From contig JAGAIV010000008.1 in the NCBI GenBank assembly GCA_017626365.1, forward strand, positions 1 to 64,000: a stretch of 64,000 bases of DNA, written 5' to 3'. Under the pieces are notes generated by a model. The model was not told where the DNA came from and made no database searches. It saw only the letters and a list, made by a program, of their open reading frames with translations. The stretch comes from Clostridia bacterium (GTDB lineage: Bacteria > Bacillota > Clostridia > TANB77 > CAG-508). Made by a program: the position numbers and the translations under genes. Positions 39,123 to 49,542 of the stretch are shown here, piece after piece (positions within the stretch are counted from its first letter, which is position 1; each line of letters starts with the position of its first letter).

Positions 39123-41201
39123 ATGGCAGATAAATTAATCATTGTGGAATCACCGGCAAAAGCGAATACCATCAAAAAATTCTTAGGAGGTAATACTAAG
39201 GTTCTTGCTTCCATGGGACATATTAGAGACTTACCAAAATCAAAAATGGGAATAGATATAGAACACGATTTTGAACCACAGTATATTAACATTCGTGGAA
39301 AAGGTGATTTAATTAAAACATTGAAAAAAGAAGCAGCATCAGCTAAAAAAGTGTACCTTGCAACTGACCCTGACCGTGAGGGAGAAGCAATTGCATGGCA
39401 TTTAGCACATATATTAGAACTTGACGAAACAAAAGATGTTCGTGTTACCTTTAATGAGATTACAAAAGGTGCTGTTCAAGAAGCTATTAAAAAACCAAGA
39501 AAAATAGATATGAATTTAACAGATGCTCAACAAGCAAGAAGAGTATTAGATAGAATTGTTGGTTACAAAATTAGCCCAGTTTTATGGAAAAAAGTAAAAC
39601 GTGGATTATCAGCAGGTAGAGTGCAATCAGTTGCAGTAAAATTAATTGTTGATAGGGAAGAAGAAATTGAAAAATTTATTCCAGAAGAATACTGGAATAT
39701 TTATGCAAAACTGTTAGATGAAAAATCAAAAAAAGTATTTGAAGCAAAGTTCTATGGTAAGAATAATAAAAAACAGGAACTTCATACAAAAGCAGAAGTG
39801 GATGAAATTTTAAAGAACATTGAAAATGCAAAATATGTTGTAAGCGAAGTAAAAAAAGGAGAAAGAAAACGTACTCCAGCTCCTCCATTTACAACAAGTA
39901 CGATGCAACAAGAAGCATCTAGAAAATTAGGTTTTACATTAAAGAAAACTATGAGTGTAGCACAGGGATTATATGAAGGTGTAAAAATTCCTGAAAAAGG
40001 AACGGTTGGTTTAATAACTTATATGAGAACTGACTCTACTAGAATTTCAGAAGTGGCAAGAGCTGCTGCAAAAACACATATTTTAAAAACATATGGAAAA
40101 GAATATTACGATAATAGATATTATAAAACAGGAAAAGATGCACAAGATGCACACGAAGCAATCCGTCCAACTTATGTAGAAATTACACCAGACGAAATCA
40201 AGGATTCTTTAACCAATGACCAATATAAATTATATAAATTAATTTACAACCGTTTTATTGCAAGCCAGATGTCTGGAGCCATTTTTGATACCATAAATGC
40301 TACTATTGATGCTAATGGATATACCTTTAAAGCAAATGGACAAAATTTGAAATTTAAAGGATTTATGGTTTTATATGTAGAAGGAAAAGATGAAAAAGAA
40401 GAGGAAGAAAATATTTCTTTACCAGATTTAATAGAAAAGCAAGAAGTAATTAAGAAAAAAATAGAACCAAAACAAAGCTTTACAGAACCACCTGCAAGAT
40501 ATACAGAAGCTAGTTTAGTAAAAGCATTAGAAGAAAAAGGAATTGGAAGACCAAGTACCTATTCTCCAACAATTACTACTATTTTAGAAAGAAGATATAT
40601 TGAAAAAATACAAAAACAATTAGCACCAACAGAGTTGGGAAGAGTTGTAAACAAACTACTAATCGAAAATTTTAGTGATGTTATAAATGTGGAATTCACA
40701 GCCAAAATGGAAAATGAATTTGACCAAATTGCAGAAGGAAATAAGAACTGGAAAGATACTATTCGTACTTTCTATGCACCATTTGAAAAAACAGTAGAAA
40801 AGGTAGAAAAAGAATTAGAACATGTAGAGCTAGTAGAAGAAGTATCCGATGTACCTTGTGAGAAATGTGGTAGAATGATGGTAATCAAATATGGTAAATA
40901 TGGTAAATTTCTGGCATGCCCTGGATATCCAGAATGCAAAAATGCCAAACCATTTATAGAAACCATCGATGTACCATGCCCAAAATGTGGAGCAAAAGTA
41001 CAAATTCGAAAAACAAAGAAAAAAAGAAACTACTATATATGTGAAAATAACCCAACTTCTTGTGATTACATATCATGGAATAAACCAAAGCCAGGAGAAA
41101 AATGGAATCCAGAAGAAAAAGTAGAAATAGAAGATACAAAAAAGGTAGAAAAGAAAAAGACAACAAAGAAAAAAACGTCTACAAAAGGGAAGAAAAAATA
41201 A
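39123..41201 (+). CDS. topA: DNA topoisomerase I
   Basis: Type IA topoisomerase relaxing negative supercoils, 692 residues. Toprim motif IVESPAKANTIKKFLG and DPDREGEAIAWH; active-site Tyr in GLITYMRTDSTR; HEAIRPT. The C-terminus has two four-cysteine zinc elements (CEKCGRMM...CPGYPEC and CPKCGAKV...CENNPTSC) and a Lys-rich tail. ATG preceded by AAAGGAGAGAGC. Confidence 0.97.
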   Translation: MADKLIIVESPAKANTIKKFLGGNTKVLASMGHIRDLPKSKMGIDIEHDFEPQYINIRGKGDLIKTLKKEAASAKKVYLATDPDREGEAIAWHLAHILELDETKDVRVTFNEITKGAVQEAIKKPRKIDMNLTDAQQARRVLDRIVGYKISPVLWKKVKRGLSAGRVQSVAVKLIVDREEEIEKFIPEEYWNIYAKLLDEKSKKVFEAKFYGKNNKKQELHTKAEVDEILKNIENAKYVVSEVKKGERKRTPAPPFTTSTMQQEASRKLGFTLKKTMSVAQGLYEGVKIPEKGTVGLITYMRTDSTRISEVARAAAKTHILKTYGKEYYDNRYYKTGKDAQDAHEAIRPTYVEITPDEIKDSLTNDQYKLYKLIYNRFIASQMSGAIFDTINATIDANGYTFKANGQNLKFKGFMVLYVEGKDEKEEEENISLPDLIEKQEVIKKKIEPKQSFTEPPARYTEASLVKALEEKGIGRPSTYSPTITTILERRYIEKIQKQLAPTELGRVVNKLLIENFSDVINVEFTAKMENEFDQIAEGNKNWKDTIRTFYAPFEKTVEKVEKELEHVELVEEVSDVPCEKCGRMMVIKYGKYGKFLACPGYPECKNAKPFIETIDVPCPKCGAKVQIRKTKKKRNYYICENNPTSCDYISWNKPKPGEKWNPEEKVEIEDTKKVEKKKTTKKKTSTKGKKK

Positions 41202-41203
41202 AA

Positions 41204-41250
41204 AAAAGAATTGAAGTTTGATTTTGCTGGTCGTACTTCAATTCTTTTTC
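41204..41250 (+). terminator. Terminator after topA
   Basis: AAAGAATTGAAGT / ACTTCAATTCTTTTT stem-loop. Confidence 0.85.
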
Positions 41251-41334
41251 TATGTATACAATTTTCAAAATAAATCTTCCAAAACTCCAAGAAGTATGAT
41301 ATAATATTAAATCATATTTTTTAAAGGAGATACT

Positions 41335-44300
41335 ATGTATATTAATCAAACGGTAGCAAATGAAATATATAGAGAAGCAGGACCAGATAGACTAGAAAGA
41401 GCAAGGGTATATGTAAAAGAAAAAAGAGTGGATATTCAAAGTATTTATTATGAAGATAGTAATAATTTTTCTGTTACAGCTGAAATCGAGGGAAATTATG
41501 ATGATTATAAAGTAAAAGTTTCAGTGAAGAACGGAGAATTAGAACAATCTTCTTGTGAATGCGAAGATTATTATAAACATTATGCTGCTTGCAAACATAT
41601 AGTAGCTACCTTATTAGAAGTGGATGGAAATCCAAAATACAATACAGCTCAATATACAAGAAAAACAAGAGAAAAATATATAGACTTTAAAGATTTGATA
41701 AACACATTTTATGAAGAGGAAATGAAATTAATAGATGAACCAGAAAAAGTAACAGTAAAAACGTTAGACAGAAATATAAAAATTATACCAAAATTTATTT
41801 ACAATGACTATACAAAAGAAATGAAAGTAGAATTCAAAATTGGAACGAAAAAACAATTATATAAAATAAAAGATATTACAGAATTCTATGATAACATGAT
41901 GAGTAAAGCTACATATCGCTATGGAGCAAAATTAGAATTTGTACACGAAGAAGAGTCTTTTGAAGAGGCTTCAAAACCAATATTAGACTTTATATTAAAA
42001 CATGCAGAAACCATAAAATATATAAATAGTAATGCAAATAGTACATATAGATACTTTGGAAAGGTACTAAATGCTAGTAGCATTTCTTTAAGTAACACAT
42101 TACTAGATGAAATGTTTGAAATATTAAAAGGACAAGAAGTTTCAATAGAAAAATCCTATTTTACAGATTCGATTCTATTAATAGATTCTAACCCGGATAT
42201 TAAATTCGAATTAGAAAAAGTAAATAAAGAGGAATATTCTTTAAAATGCAATATCGAATCCCATAATGATTACGAAATATTGCAAGGAAAAAACGATGTA
42301 TATTTTTTAACAAATGAAAATTTATACCGTTGTAACCAAGAATATAAAAATACAACACTAAAGTTATTAGAAGTTTTTAAAAGAAATTACACAACCGAAA
42401 TCAAATTTGGAAAAGAAGAAATTTCAAAATTTTTTTCGATTGTACTTCCAAAAGTAAGACAAAGCATCAGTTTAAATAACTTAGAACCAGAAGAAATTGA
42501 AAAATATATGCCTCAAAAGTTAGGCGTAAAAGTATTTTTAGAATTTAATGATAAAAACTATATTATAGCAAAAGTAAAGTTTTGTTATGGAGAAGAAGAA
42601 TTTAATCCACTAAAAGAAAATCCGAATATTCCAAGAAGTGCATTAGAAGAAGCAGAAAGTTTAAATTTATTTAGAAAAACAGGATTTATGCTAGATAAGA
42701 AAAATGCACAATTTATATTAGTAGATGACGAACAAATCTATAATTTCTTATCAGAAGATATAAATAGCTATATGCAAAAATTTGAAGTATTAGCAACCGA
42801 AGACTTCAAACAAAAACAAATTAAAAAGCCTAAAATGACAGCATTAGGAGTTAAGGTAGAAAATAACTTATTAAGTATTAACTTAGAAAATTTAAATTTT
42901 GATAAAAAAGAATTAAAAGAAATTCTAAATCAATATGCATTAAAAAAGAAATATTATAGATTAAAAAATGGAGATTTCTTATCATTAGAACAAAACGAAG
43001 ATATTGATTTTTTAGAAAACTTAATTTCTGGAAGTGAAATCAGCTATAAAGAGCTAGAAGAAGGAACTGTAAAACTTCCTATGTATCGAACACTATACTT
43101 AAATAGAATTATGGAGAAGTTCGAAAATACAGCGATTTATAAGGACGAAAACTATAAACGAATTGTAGAAAAAATTGAAGATAAATCCAATGTGGAGGAA
43201 TTACAAATACCTAAAAGCCTAAACCAAACACTAAGGCAATATCAAAAGATAGGATTTAAATGGCTAAAAACACTAGACGAGTACCAATTTGGAGGAATCC
43301 TTGCAGATGATATGGGACTAGGAAAAACCATTCAAGTTTTAGCACTAATTCTAGCATATAAAGAAAGTGCAAAACAAGATAAAAAGCCTGTTATGGTAGT
43401 GTGTCCAAGTTCACTTAGCTTAAATTGGAAAGCAGAAATTGAAAAGTTTGCAAGTGATATTGATGCTATTGTTATAGGTGGAAATGCAACTAACCGAGAA
43501 CAGCAAATAAAACAAATTCCTGATGTAGATGTTGTTATTACTTCCTATGATTTACTAAAAAGAGATATTGAAATTTATAAAAAGTGTGATTATGAATTTC
43601 GCTATATTATAGCGGATGAAGCACAATATATGAAAAATAGTAATACACAAAATGCAAAAGCGGTGAAGGAATTAAAAGCAAAAACTCGATTTGCTCTAAC
43701 AGGTACACCAATTGAAAATTCGTTATCGGAATTATGGTCTATATTTGATTTTCTAATGCCAGGATATCTATTTTCTTATAGAAAGTTTAAAGAAAAATTT
43801 GAAATGCCAATTGTAAGAGATGAAGATAGCGAGATGATGAATAAACTAAGAATGCTAATTGAGCCATTTATTTTAAGAAGAACGAAAAAAGAAGTGCTAA
43901 CAGAACTTCCAGATAAAACGATCACTATTTTAAATAATGAGATGGAAGAAGAACAAGAAAAACTATACTTATCCTATCTTGCACAGGCAAAAGAAGAATT
44001 GCAAGAACAAATTGATACACAAGGTTTTGAAAAAAGCCAAATACAAATATTAGCACTTTTAACAAGACTAAGACAAATTTGTTGTCACCCAAGTTTATTT
44101 CTTTCAAACTACAAGGGAGAATCAAGCAAACTAAAGCAATGCATTGAACTGGTAAAAGACACCATCGAAAGTGGACACAAGATACTACTATTTTCTACCT
44201 ATACAGCGATGTTTGAAATTATAGAAAAAGAACTAAAAAAAGAAAATATAACTTATTTTAAACTAACTGGACAAACTAAAGTAAATGAAAGAATTGACTT

Positions 44301-44634
44301 AGTAGATGAATTTAACCAAAATCCAAACATCAAGGTATTTTTAATTTCACTAAAAGCAGGAGGAACGGGATTGAACCTAACAGGAGCAGATATGGTAATT
44401 CATTATGACCCATGGTGGAATTTATCAGCAGAAAACCAAGCAACCGACCGTGCTTACCGTATTGGACAAAAGAACAATGTACAAGTATATAAACTAATCA
44501 CCAAAAACTCAATCGAAGAAAAAATCTACGAACTACAAGAAAAGAAAGCAAAATTAATCGATAATGTACTAGATACAAAAACATCATTTATTAGCAAATT
44601 ATCAAAAGAAGATATTATGAAATTGTTCTCGTAA
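41335..44634 (+). CDS. SWIM zinc-finger SNF2-family helicase
   Basis: 1099-residue DNA-dependent ATPase of the bacterial SNF2 type. The N-terminal SWIM finger (CECEDYYKHYAACKH) is followed by a long bacterial SNF2 region, then the motor: DDMGLGKTIQ (Walker A), ADEAQ (motif II), TGTPIENSLSELWSIFDFL, and helicase C with AGGTGLNLTGAD and ATDRAYRIGQ. Likely acts on nucleoprotein or stalled replication/transcription complexes; exact role unknown. No frameshift over 3.3 kb. Confidence 0.94.
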   Translation: MYINQTVANEIYREAGPDRLERARVYVKEKRVDIQSIYYEDSNNFSVTAEIEGNYDDYKVKVSVKNGELEQSSCECEDYYKHYAACKHIVATLLEVDGNPKYNTAQYTRKTREKYIDFKDLINTFYEEEMKLIDEPEKVTVKTLDRNIKIIPKFIYNDYTKEMKVEFKIGTKKQLYKIKDITEFYDNMMSKATYRYGAKLEFVHEEESFEEASKPILDFILKHAETIKYINSNANSTYRYFGKVLNASSISLSNTLLDEMFEILKGQEVSIEKSYFTDSILLIDSNPDIKFELEKVNKEEYSLKCNIESHNDYEILQGKNDVYFLTNENLYRCNQEYKNTTLKLLEVFKRNYTTEIKFGKEEISKFFSIVLPKVRQSISLNNLEPEEIEKYMPQKLGVKVFLEFNDKNYIIAKVKFCYGEEEFNPLKENPNIPRSALEEAESLNLFRKTGFMLDKKNAQFILVDDEQIYNFLSEDINSYMQKFEVLATEDFKQKQIKKPKMTALGVKVENNLLSINLENLNFDKKELKEILNQYALKKKYYRLKNGDFLSLEQNEDIDFLENLISGSEISYKELEEGTVKLPMYRTLYLNRIMEKFENTAIYKDENYKRIVEKIEDKSNVEELQIPKSLNQTLRQYQKIGFKWLKTLDEYQFGGILADDMGLGKTIQVLALILAYKESAKQDKKPVMVVCPSSLSLNWKAEIEKFASDIDAIVIGGNATNREQQIKQIPDVDVVITSYDLLKRDIEIYKKCDYEFRYIIADEAQYMKNSNTQNAKAVKELKAKTRFALTGTPIENSLSELWSIFDFLMPGYLFSYRKFKEKFEMPIVRDEDSEMMNKLRMLIEPFILRRTKKEVLTELPDKTITILNNEMEEEQEKLYLSYLAQAKEELQEQIDTQGFEKSQIQILALLTRLRQICCHPSLFLSNYKGESSKLKQCIELVKDTIESGHKILLFSTYTAMFEIIEKELKKENITYFKLTGQTKVNERIDLVDEFNQNPNIKVFLISLKAGGTGLNLTGADMVIHYDPWWNLSAENQATDRAYRIGQKNNVQVYKLITKNSIEEKIYELQEKKAKLIDNVLDTKTSFISKLSKEDIMKLFS

Positions 44635-44659
44635 ATAAATCCGCAAAATATAACATGTA

Positions 44660-44690
44660 GGGGTCGACGCTCTCGTCGACCCGAAAGATT
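44660..44690. repeat. Short palindromic repeat (TAGGGGTCGACG type)
   Basis: GGGTCGACG-CTCT-CGTCGACCC hairpin preceded by TGTAG. A related TGTAGGGGTAGAT palindrome lies at 61092-61122, so it looks like a dispersed REP-like unit in GC-rich contrast to the region. Confidence 0.65.
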
Positions 44691-44786
44691 GATTTAATTA
44701 AAAACACGTGCTATAATAATAAAGATTTCTAAAAAGAACAGAAATCAAAGAACAAAAAATCGATTTACACCAAAGGAGGTAGCAGA

Positions 44787-44990
44787 ATGAGCAGTAAACA
44801 CATCTATGACAAATGTAGAAAGCGCACTGTTCGGGAACGAAAACCTAACAGGCACATTAAAACATTAGTTAGAGGAAACCTTGAAGAATCGATGCAGCAC
44901 GGTGGATGTGGTGAGTGCCAGACATCCTGCCAGTCGGCGTGCAAAACATCTTGCACAGTCGGAAACCAGTCGTGTGAAAATACAAAATAA
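44787..44990 (+). CDS. scfA: SCIFF ranthipeptide precursor with an N-terminal extension
   Basis: Six-cysteine peptide processed by a radical SAM enzyme in Clostridia. The family core is plain: HIKTLVRGNLEESMQHGG then CGECQTSCQSACKTSC and NQSCE. The classic form starts near HIKTL, but here ATG 44787 with an excellent ribosome site (AAAGGAGGTAGCAG) adds a basic N-terminus of about 22 residues (MSSKHIYDKCRKRTVRERK). CGG at 44832-44834 (codon 16) is read in frame. Codon use is G+C-richer than the neighbours. No maturase gene is adjacent. A terminator follows at 45010-45040. Confidence 0.9.
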   Translation: MSSKHIYDKCRKRTVRERKPNRHIKTLVRGNLEESMQHGGCGECQTSCQSACKTSCTVGNQSCENTK

Positions 44991-45009
44991 ATCGACTGGA
45001 AAATGTTCG

Positions 45010-45040
45010 AGCGAGCGGTGATTTCTTACCGCTCGTTTTT
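45010..45040 (+). terminator. Terminator after SCIFF
   Basis: GAGCGAGCGGT / ACCGCTCGTTTTT stem. Confidence 0.85.
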
Positions 45041-45059
45041 AAAATAAAGGAGATTAAAC

Positions 45060-46452
45060 ATGAATCAAGAAGTAACCATTATAGGAGGAGGTTTAGCAGG
45101 ATGCGAAGCAGCCTACCAAATTGCAAAACAAGGAATCAAAGTAAAATTATATGAAATGAAGCCAACGAAATTTTCAGAAGCACATTCCAATGAAAATCTA
45201 GCAGAAATCGTATGTAGCAATTCCTTTAAATCCAATTTACATACCAATGCCTGCGGACTTTTAAAAGAAGAACTACGTCTATTAGACTCTTTACTAATTA
45301 AATGTGCAGACGAAACCAGTGTGCCAGCGGGGCAAGCATTAGCAGTAGACCGAGAGGAATTTGCAAAATTAGTTACCAAGAAAATAAAAGAAAATCCAAA
45401 CATCGAAATCATAAACCAAGAATATACAGGTGAAGGGCTTTGCATCGGCAATAGTGAAGAACGAATAGTGAATGGTGAAAAGTATGAGAATATAATGATT
45501 GTTGCAACAGGACCATTAACCTCAGATACCCTTGCAAAGAATATCTCTAGGTTAACTGGAGAGGATAGGCTATACTTCTACGATGCAGCAGCACCAATTG
45601 TAAGCAAAGAAAGCATTGATATGAATATTGCCTTTTACCGGAAACCGCTATGACCAAGAAAGAGGAAAAGAAGAAGAAATAGAAGACTGGGAAAAACGTT
45701 TAGGTAGCCAAGAAGCAAGTTACATTAACTTACCAATGAACAAAGAAGAATATGAAACATTCTACAAAGAACTAGTATCAGCAGAAGTAGTAACCCTACA
45801 CGAATTCGAAAAAAGAGAAATCTTTGAAGGTTGTATGCCAATTGAAATTATGGCGAAACGAGGAGAAGATACCCTTCGTTTTGGACCACTAAAACCAGTA
45901 GGATTTACCGACCCAAGAACAACGAGACGTCCATATGCTGTTGTTCAATTACGACAAGACGATGTAAATGGAACAATCTATAATTTGGTAGGATTCCAAA
46001 CAAATCTAAAATATGGAGAACAAAAACGAGTATTTTCTCATATACCAGGACTTGCTAATGCCGAATTTGTAAAATACGGTGTTATGCACAGAAATACTTA
46101 TATTAATTCAAGTGAACTATTAGATAATACCTATTGTTTAAAGAAAAATCCAAATATTTATTTTGCAGGGCAAATAACAGGGGTAGAAGGATATGTAGAA
46201 TCCATTAGTTCTGGGATGGTAGTAGGACTTAATGTAGTAAATAAATTGCAAGGAAAAGAAAAAATAGAATTTCCAAAAAATACAATGATAGGAGCATTAG
46301 CCAATTACATTGCAACACCAAATGAAAAATTTCAACCAATGAATGCAAATTTTGGAATATTGCCAGAATTAGGGGAAAGGATAAAAGATAAGAAAGTAAA
46401 ATATGGAAAACTTGCAGATAGGGCAATAGAGGCATTAAATGCTATCAAATAA
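45060..46452 (+). CDS. trmFO: Folate-dependent tRNA (uracil-54-C5) methyltransferase TrmFO, with a CGG +1 frameshift
   Basis: FAD/folate enzyme making ribothymidine 54. FAD motif IIGGGLAGCEAAYQIAKQG at the N-terminus, ATGPLTSDTLA, and C-terminal GQITGVEGYVESISSGM. CGG at 45639-45641 splits it: NIAFY-G-NRYDQERGKEEE is restored by skipping the C, giving 463 residues. Unshifted it stops at 45651-45653. Ribosome site AAAGGAGATTAAAC. Confidence 0.95.
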
Positions 46453-46620
46453 TCTTTAAAATTCGAATATGACAAATTTTACCATAAGATTACAAAAATA
46501 TTAAATTTTAACAAAAACTGACAAATTTACATAAAATACTTGTCAGTTTTTGTTTTGTATGGTAAAATATACATAAGTGTGATTTTACTAAATTTAAGTA
46601 AAATTGAAAGGAGAAAACAA

Positions 46621-48738
46621 ATGGAAGAAGAAAAGAAAATGTTTGAAGAAATTGAACCTTTAATAATGGATTATATAGCATATACTAAACAAGAGACACC
46701 AGATGTATGGTTTGATTCAAGAGCAGCTGCTCAATTAGAAAGAGAAAAAAAACAATATAGCAACGATATAGAAGGTGAATTATTACGCCAATTAGATGAG
46801 GAAAAAGGAAAAGAGAAAAGAGAAAAATTAATTGAGCAATTAAACCAAATAAGAGAAGAAAATAAACAACAAAAAAGAGAAGTTATATATGGTAAGGCTA
46901 AAGAATTTATTGATTCTAACAAAGAAAAAATGAATAAGGAAATTGAAGAAAAAACAGCAGAATTAGAAGCAGTTAAAAAAGAAAGAAACCAAGCTATTAT
47001 AAGTAAAAATAAAGCATATAGCTTAAGAAAAACAGTATTTAAACAAGTAGGAGAAAATTCTAAAGTATATAAAGCAGCCGATGAAGAAGCAAAAGAAGCA
47101 TTAGAAAATATGAAATCACTTGGCAAAAAATACGATGAAATAAACAAACAATTAGAAGAATCACAAGGAAAGTTAGCTAGTTTTGAAGAAAAATATAATG
47201 GAATTGAATTTTCAAGTTCAGCTGGTGTATATAATTTGCTTGATATTATTGGAATACAAGAAGAACAATTAGAAGCTAGAATGTCAGATGGTCAAGTATA
47301 TCAAAGTGGTAGAAAAGTAGATGACATGGGAGAAATCAAAAGAATGCAAGAAGAAGCTACTAGACAGCAATTACGTGAAGAATTAGAGACAAGATTTAGA
47401 GAAATGGAAACAGGATATGAAGATTTATTATTAGATAAGTATGTATACGCAAGAGAAAATGCATTAGGAACGCAAGATATAGATGATCTTCAATCAATAT
47501 TAGATGATCTTACTGGAAAAAGCTTACTAGATGTATATAAAGAACAAGTGAAGTTTTTTAAAGATGATGAAGAAACGAGAAAAAAATTAGAAGATTTAAT
47601 TAAAAAAGTTGAGGATAGAAAAGCAGAATTAGAAAATTTTAAATCAGGAGCAAAAGCACCAGAAGCAAAAACACCAGGAGCAAAAACACCAGGAGCAAAA
47701 GCACCAGAAGCAAAAGCACCAGAAGCAAAAGAACCAGGAGCAAAAGCACCAGAAGCAAAAGCACCAGAAGCAAAAACACCAGGAGCAAAAGCACCAGAAG
47801 CAAAAACACCAGGAGCAAAAGCACCAGAAGCAAAAGCACCAGAAGCAAAAACACCAGGAGCAAAAGCACCAGAAGCAAAAACACCAGGAGCAAAAGCACC
47901 AGAAGCAAAAGCACCAGAAACAAAGACACCAGAGGAAAAAGTAACAATAAAAAATATAACAATAGGACAAGAAATTTCTATTGAATATAATAAAGATAAT
48001 AACAAAAAAGAAATTCTAGATTTTAAACGTATAAAAGCAAATTTGGAAAAGACGAATGAAGAAAAAATTGACATGATGAAAAAACTAGGAATCAATAGTA
48101 TATCTATAGAAGAAAAACAATTAAGTAGAATAGATTCTAATGTTATATATGCATTATTAAGAGCAACAAAATCAGGAGTTAGTAAAGAAGAAGCAAGAGA
48201 AGCATTAGAAGGTTATATGGGTGCCCTAAAAGGAGAAAAAGAATCACAAGAAAATACAAAAAAATGGTTAAATTATGATATGCGTGACATGAAGTTCTTG
48301 AAACCAAGAAACTTATGGAAGAGATTAACGAGAGGACAAGAATATGATCAACTTTACAATTATGCAATTGCAGCAGACAATAAAGGAATGGCAAATGTAG
48401 AGCATGATTCATGGGGACCAATTAGAAGAATGTTTAGCAAAGTATTTTTAACAGAACCACTAAGAATTGATGGAAAAGTATATGAAGCGAAAACAAAAGG
48501 ACAAATGCGAATGAGCATAAAGAAAAAAGCTAACAGAATGTTGAATCAATCAGAAGTGGAAAAAGCGTATAAGTCATATAAAAAAGCATCTAAATTAAAA
48601 GATAGAGAAGATATTAAAATTGATGATGATGTAAAGAAAAAAATAGAAAAAGTTACAGAGAAATTTAATGAGGACATGAAAAATCCAACATATAATATGG
48701 ATATTAACTCTAAATTAAATAAAGGTATAGAAAAATAA
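46621..48738 (+). CDS. Large coiled-coil protein with 19 tandem PEAK/PGAK repeats
   Basis: 705 residues, function unknown. Residues 1-340 are highly charged coiled-coil helices. Residues ~343-440 consist of five-residue units ([10 protein letters not shown] and variants), and the rest is helical and basic. No signal peptide or membrane segment, so probably cytoplasmic. ATG 46621 is chosen for AAAGGAGAAAACA; the longer frame from 46540 lacks a site. Long minus-strand frames across the repeats are artefacts of the repeat. No CGG codons. Confidence 0.8.
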   Translation: MEEEKKMFEEIEPLIMDYIAYTKQETPDVWFDSRAAAQLEREKKQYSNDIEGELLRQLDEEKGKEKREKLIEQLNQIREENKQQKREVIYGKAKEFIDSNKEKMNKEIEEKTAELEAVKKERNQAIISKNKAYSLRKTVFKQVGENSKVYKAADEEAKEALENMKSLGKKYDEINKQLEESQGKLASFEEKYNGIEFSSSAGVYNLLDIIGIQEEQLEARMSDGQVYQSGRKVDDMGEIKRMQEEATRQQLREELETRFREMETGYEDLLLDKYVYARENALGTQDIDDLQSILDDLTGKSLLDVYKEQVKFFKDDEETRKKLEDLIKKVEDRKAELENFKSGAKAPEAKTPGAKTPGAKAPEAKAPEAKEPGAKAPEAKAPEAKTPGAKAPEAKTPGAKAPEAKAPEAKTPGAKAPEAKTPGAKAPEAKAPETKTPEEKVTIKNITIGQEISIEYNKDNNKKEILDFKRIKANLEKTNEEKIDMMKKLGINSISIEEKQLSRIDSNVIYALLRATKSGVSKEEAREALEGYMGALKGEKESQENTKKWLNYDMRDMKFLKPRNLWKRLTRGQEYDQLYNYAIAADNKGMANVEHDSWGPIRRMFSKVFLTEPLRIDGKVYEAKTKGQMRMSIKKKANRMLNQSEVEKAYKSYKKASKLKDREDIKIDDDVKKKIEKVTEKFNEDMKNPTYNMDINSKLNKGIEK
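47656..47940 (+). repeat. 19 tandem 15-base coding repeats
   Basis: Units GCACCAGAAGCAAAA (APEAK) and ACACCAGGAGCAAAA (TPGAK) alternate, with a partial 75-base higher-order period (two [20 protein letters not shown]). The last units are degenerate ([10 protein letters not shown]). Such repeats can gain or lose units by slippage without changing frame. Confidence 0.92.
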
Positions 48739-48739
48739 A

Positions 48740-48777
48740 AAAAAGACCTAGTGATAATAATCATTAGGTCTTTTTTT
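48740..48777 (+). terminator. Terminator after the coiled-coil gene
   Basis: AAAAGACCTAGTGAT / ATCATTAGGTCTTTTTTT stem. Confidence 0.85.
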
Positions 48778-48920
48778 AGCTAATATATAAAGAATATAAT
48801 GTATACTTCACATAAACTTGCATTTTTTATGTAAATGTAGTATAATATATGTATGTAAGTTATCGACAAGGTAACAAAGTTTCATATTTCAAAAATAAAA
48901 AACAAAAGGAGGATAAAAAT

Positions 48921-49208
48921 ATGAAACAGTGGACAAAACGGTTAATTTATAAAGTAGTTGCAGCGGTGTTGACAGCAGCAGTAGGTTTGGTGCTTTGTGG
49001 GATTGCAGCGTTATTGAGCTGGATATTCAGATTGATCCCTAAGACTACAAAAAGCCTCGATCCATATTCGGTGGTAATAACCATCTTGGCTTGCTTTATA
49101 ATCTCGCTTCTTGGTGAGTTGGTTGGCTGGATTTGGAAGAAAATCCGGAAAAACAGAAAGCCAAGGAGGAGAAAAGACGAAGAAGATGATGAAGATGAAG
49201 ATGAATAA
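48921..49208 (+). CDS. Small membrane protein with an acidic tail, foreign codon use
   Basis: 95 residues, unrecognised. Two membrane helices (about 11-35 and 51-72), a basic stretch (KKIRKNRKPRRRKDEE) and a run of Asp/Glu at the C-terminus. ATG 48921 follows AAAGGAGGATAAAAAT. Two in-frame CGG codons (48939-48941 and 49146-49148) encode residues in basic segments and are read without a shift. G+C and CAG use are higher than in the neighbours. Confidence 0.7.
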   Translation: MKQWTKRLIYKVVAAVLTAAVGLVLCGIAALLSWIFRLIPKTTKSLDPYSVVITILACFIISLLGELVGWIWKKIRKNRKPRRRKDEEDDEDEDE

Positions 49209-49230
49209 TCTTCATCGGAAACGACCGTTT

Positions 49231-49263
49231 AGGTGGGGAATTTATATTACCCCACCTTTTTCT
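49231..49263 (+). terminator. Terminator before the str operon
   Basis: AGGTGGGG / CCCCACCT stem then TTTTTCT. Confidence 0.85.
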
Positions 49264-49306
49264 ATTATATTAGCCAAAAAGTTATGAAAAATAAAGGATT
49301 TTTTTC

Positions 49307-49335
49307 TTGACTTTCTTATAGAAGCATGATAAAAT
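49307..49335 (+). promoter_or_regulatory. Promoter of the str operon
   Basis: TTGACT (49307-49312), 17-base spacer, TAAAAT (49330-49335). It is followed at once by a long hairpin leader. Confidence 0.75.
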
Positions 49336-49338
49336 ATT

Positions 49339-49542
49339 AACCGTTATGGTAAAATGCTATAAATAGCATTTCCGTAACGGTTTTATTTATATTGTAGGAA
49401 TTTTCGACTAGAGGGAGAAAAGCTCCGTACAAGATAAATATGCGAAAGTTAGATTTTCTTGCAAGAATTGCTAGAAAATCTTAGTTCCGTACATTTGTCA
49501 CACAAATAAAACAAATGTCAAATTTAAGGAGGTGAAATTTAA
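49339..49542 (+). promoter_or_regulatory. Structured leader of the str operon with an attenuator-like hairpin
   Basis: First hairpin 49339-49386: AACCGTTATGG...AAATGCT / AGCATTTCCGTAACGGTT followed by TTATTT, resembling an early terminator. A second perfect hairpin, AGATTTTCT-TGCAA / TTGCT-AGAAAATCT, lies near 49453-49483. A third pairs ACATTTGT and ACAAATGT around 49491-49519, just before the rpsL ribosome site AAGGAGGTGAAATTTAA. Confidence 0.65.

Noticed and set aside
47490..48095. Long minus-strand ORFs opposite the PEAK repeats
   Set aside because: They exist only because the 15-base repeat keeps all frames open; no ribosome site, and the sense frame is far better supported.
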